Shown: piece by piece, positions 34,055 to 35,867 of the stretch
How positions within the stretch are numbered: position 1 is the first letter of the stretch
How the letters are laid out: every line of letters starts with the position of its first letter
DNA from: Marivirga sp.
GTDB lineage: Bacteria; Bacteroidota; Bacteroidia; Cytophagales; Cyclobacteriaceae
Length of the DNA stretch: 35,867 nucleotides
NCBI RefSeq assembly: GCF_024636815.1
Contig: NZ_JAGXGF010000004.1
Coordinates: 1-35,867 of the forward strand
Direction: 5' to 3'
Notes under the pieces: model-generated
Told to the model about the DNA's origin: nothing
Databases searched by the model: none
Seen by the model: only the letters and a program-made list of their open reading frames with translations
Program-made: the position numbers and the translations under genes

Positions 34055-34558
34055 TTATTTTCTATCATAAACTACATAATCAAACTCAAAAGCATGTCTC
34101 TCATCTTGAGGATGATGTTCTCTACTAATTTCTTTCCATTGAGACTCATCAAAGTCAGGGAAATAGGCTTCAGCATCTGGAAAATCGGCATCTACTTCTG
34201 TGACGTATAATCTATCTGCAAATTTTAATCCCTCTTTGTAAATTTCACCACCACCTATAATGAATAATTCTTCTTCCTTGTTTCCATTGGCGAAAGCGAT
34301 TCCGTCTTGAATATTATGAAATACTTTCACCCCATCATGGCTCCATTCTTGGTTTCTTGTGATGACAATATTGATCCTTTTAGGTAGCGGCTGGTATTTT
34401 TCTCCCAATGAATCAAAGTTTTTTCTTCCCATTAAGATATGGTGGTTCCGGGTTTTGTCTTTGAAATATTTCAAATCATCTGGCAAGTGCCAGATCATGT
34501 CATTGTTTTTACCAATAGCATTATCATTTGCCTTTGCCACTATCATTGATATTTTCAT
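34055..34558 (-). CDS. folA: Dihydrofolate reductase
   Basis: The 167-residue enzyme reduces dihydrofolate with NADPH. It begins MKISMIVAKANDNAIGKNND, then MIWHLPDDLKYFKDKT with Trp23 and the catalytic acid Asp28, then HHILMGRKNFDSLG (nucleotide-binding GRKxxxS), ITRNQ, and LFIIGGGEIYKEGL (conserved GGG). LYVTEVDADFPDAEAYFPDF and a C-terminal FEFDYVVYDRK complete the fold. Length is normal for the chromosomal type. The gene is alone and thymidylate synthase is not next to it. A class IV aminotransferase that may serve folate synthesis lies far to the left. Confidence 0.95.
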   Translation of the reverse strand: MKISMIVAKANDNAIGKNNDMIWHLPDDLKYFKDKTRNHHILMGRKNFDSLGEKYQPLPKRINIVITRNQEWSHDGVKVFHNIQDGIAFANGNKEEELFIIGGGEIYKEGLKFADRLYVTEVDADFPDAEAYFPDFDESQWKEISREHHPQDERHAFEFDYVVYDRK

Positions 34559-34708
34559 TGTATTTTAATTTTTAGAACTTTAATGTAGAATTAAATAAAG
34601 ATTGTTTTATTAATAATAAGGTGAATTACGTATATTTTTTTTTGACTTCATTACCAATTTGCAAAATAATTAATTTAAAAAACTCATTATAAAAATACTA
34701 ACTGCATT

Positions 34709-35569
34709 ATGATTCCCGAACCGATAAACCAATTTTTAAATTCTTTGCATCAAAAGGAAATCCATCAATTTTTCCCCGTTGGAGGAGGTAGTATTAATGA
34801 CGCCTATCGCTACTCAATTGGAAATGATCAGTTTTTCATCAAGTATAATGAAAAGGTGGACGGAATTATTGAAAAGGAAGTAGATGGACTGAACGCAATT
34901 GCTAATTTGAATTGTATAGCTACGCCAAAGGTAATCGCATTTGAAAAAATCGATAATTATGAAATCCTGGTTTTACCGTATATAGTAAGTGGCTTAAAAA
35001 CCTCCAAAGCCTGGGAGCATTTTGGATATCAGTTGGCTGAAATGCACAAACAGCCAGCATCTTATTATGGTTGGCATCAAAGTAATTTCATTGGAAGTTT
35101 GCATCAGACAAATGAAAAAGCTACTGATTTTATTGATTTTTTTATTCATCAAAGACTAAAGCCTCAAATTGAATTAGCTTCGAAAAGTGAATACTTTTCA
35201 TCTCAAGAGATCAGTAAATTCGAAGAATTATTTTTAAAATTAAAAGAAATCTTGCCAGACACGCAGCCGTCTTTGGTGCATGGTGATTTGTGGAGTGGTA
35301 ATTTTATGATAGGAGAGAAGGACACTCCTTATTTGATTGATCCATCCATTCATTATAATTTTAGAGAAACGGATATAGCATTTACACATCTTTTTGGTGG
35401 CTTTGATTCCAGATTTTACGATGCATACAATCATCAATTCCAACTAGCTCCCGGATTTCAAAATAGAATTGCCCTTTACAATATTTATCCTTTACTGGTT
35501 CATTTGAATTTATTTGGCACTGGATACTATAGTGGAGTTATGAATAGTCTCAATCAATATGTAAGGTAA
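34709..35569 (+). CDS. Fructosamine kinase family protein
   Basis: A 286-residue kinase of the FN3K/aminoglycoside-phosphotransferase fold. The glycine-rich start is FFPVGGGSINDAYRY, the ATP-binding lysine lies in FFIKYNEK, and the catalytic loop is SLVHGDLWSGNFM with Asp and Asn. Metal-binding aspartates are in YLIDPSIHYNFRETDIA, and FTHLFGGFDSRFYDAYN is typical of this family. Bacterial members phosphorylate sugar amines formed by glycation, but no substrate is proven for this type. It stands alone, divergent from folA. A terminator hairpin follows at 35592. Confidence 0.9.
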   Translation: MIPEPINQFLNSLHQKEIHQFFPVGGGSINDAYRYSIGNDQFFIKYNEKVDGIIEKEVDGLNAIANLNCIATPKVIAFEKIDNYEILVLPYIVSGLKTSKAWEHFGYQLAEMHKQPASYYGWHQSNFIGSLHQTNEKATDFIDFFIHQRLKPQIELASKSEYFSSQEISKFEELFLKLKEILPDTQPSLVHGDLWSGNFMIGEKDTPYLIDPSIHYNFRETDIAFTHLFGGFDSRFYDAYNHQFQLAPGFQNRIALYNIYPLLVHLNLFGTGYYSGVMNSLNQYVR

Positions 35570-35867
35570 ATGTCCGCACTTGGGATTTTTTGTGTTCATA
35601 TTTGAACACTTTTCTTATTCTTAAAATTCAAAAAACTCGTTTAAACCTGTTTAAACGCATATCTGCAACTATTCAATTTTTGGCAGCGTCTTAGCTATAC
35701 AAACAATATCAAAACAATATCAAAACAATATTTTAACAAAAAATCTAAAAAACATGAAATCGACATTGAAAATTGAACTTCGAATTTTACAATAAAAGAA
35801 GTTGAATTTTTAATCAAAGATTCCATGTGACAACTTAAAAACAAAAAAAGCACATGAAAACTATTAA
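35570..35867. other. Right-edge intergenic region with 20-bp palindrome and 11-bp tandem repeat
   Basis: About 300 bases without a supported gene. Besides the terminator it holds a perfect 20-bp palindrome (35638-35657: CGTTTAAAC-CT-GTTTAAACG), an operator-like site. It also holds three tandem copies of AAACAATATCA (about 35701-35733, the last one degenerate). An ATG at 35854 (M-K-T-I...) could start the next gene, but only 14 bases of it are present. A 13-codon frame at 35754 is too short to count. Confidence 0.45.
35592..35609 (+). terminator. Terminator hairpin after the fructosamine kinase gene
   Basis: GTGTTCA-TATT-TGAACAC is a perfect 7-bp stem, followed by TTTTCTTATTCTT. It lies 22 bases after the stop codon, in good position for intrinsic termination. 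Confidence 0.65.

Noticed and set aside
35701-35733. Three 11-bp tandem copies of AAACAATATCA as a CRISPR or iteron array
   Set aside because: There are no spacers, only three short AT-rich copies, and no replication gene nearby. It is kept only as a simple tandem repeat.

Overview
The window is AT-rich bacterial DNA from the phylum Bacteroidota, most likely a marine or gliding member of the Cytophagales (Marivirga-like; the genus is an inference from overall style, not a match I could run). The signs are a C-terminal type IX secretion (T9SS) sorting domain, a DUF5916 outer-membrane barrel, an OmpA protein with WD40-like repeats, LA_2272-type surface repeats, short Bacteroidota-type AMP nucleosidase, SatD/DUF3307 genes, and the near absence of Shine-Dalgarno sites.

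Layout. 1-2527: a decayed secreted lipase-like gene with a T9SS tail, entering from the left edge and broken twice. 2598-5000: a glycosyltransferase, a truncated DUF547 gene and a satD-DUF3307 pair preceded by a cluster of ATCGAT palindromes. 5208-8031: a minus-strand set made of a tiny secreted two-cysteine peptide, a DUF4221-like lipoprotein, a second exported beta-rich protein and a CxxC thioredoxin-like lipoprotein. This set is the best candidate for a poorly described system. 8171-9334: a surface repeat protein. 9389-12856: serine dehydratase beta-type protein, TolC channel and HlyD adaptor in one minus-strand run. 12950-20342: housekeeping and envelope genes (class IV aminotransferase, HsdR-N-like nuclease domain, AMP nucleosidase, MmcQ/YjbR, OmpA/PD40, SGNH hydrolase with a coupled lipoprotein, isoprenylcysteine methyltransferase-like protein, exported DsrE). 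20417-20714: a hairpin-rich non-coding element with 22-bp terminal inverted repeats. 20794-26180: DUF5916 barrel, LuxR-type regulator, S9 prolyl oligopeptidase-like peptidase. 26238-33929: a three-gene signalling operon (five-PAS histidine kinase, CheB-CheR-PAS-kinase fusion, and a receiver-PAS protein with an orphan phosphoacceptor helix). 34055-35569: dihydrofolate reductase and a fructosamine-kinase family protein.

Three reading frames (lipase-like gene, thioredoxin-like lipoprotein, small peptide) are each broken by what looks like one missing base in an A/T run of 5-6. This could be real decay or sequencing error in homopolymers. The lipase-like gene also lacks about eight bases at the catalytic serine elbow, so it is dead in any case. 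No rRNA, tRNA, CRISPR array, integrase or intact transposase gene was seen.
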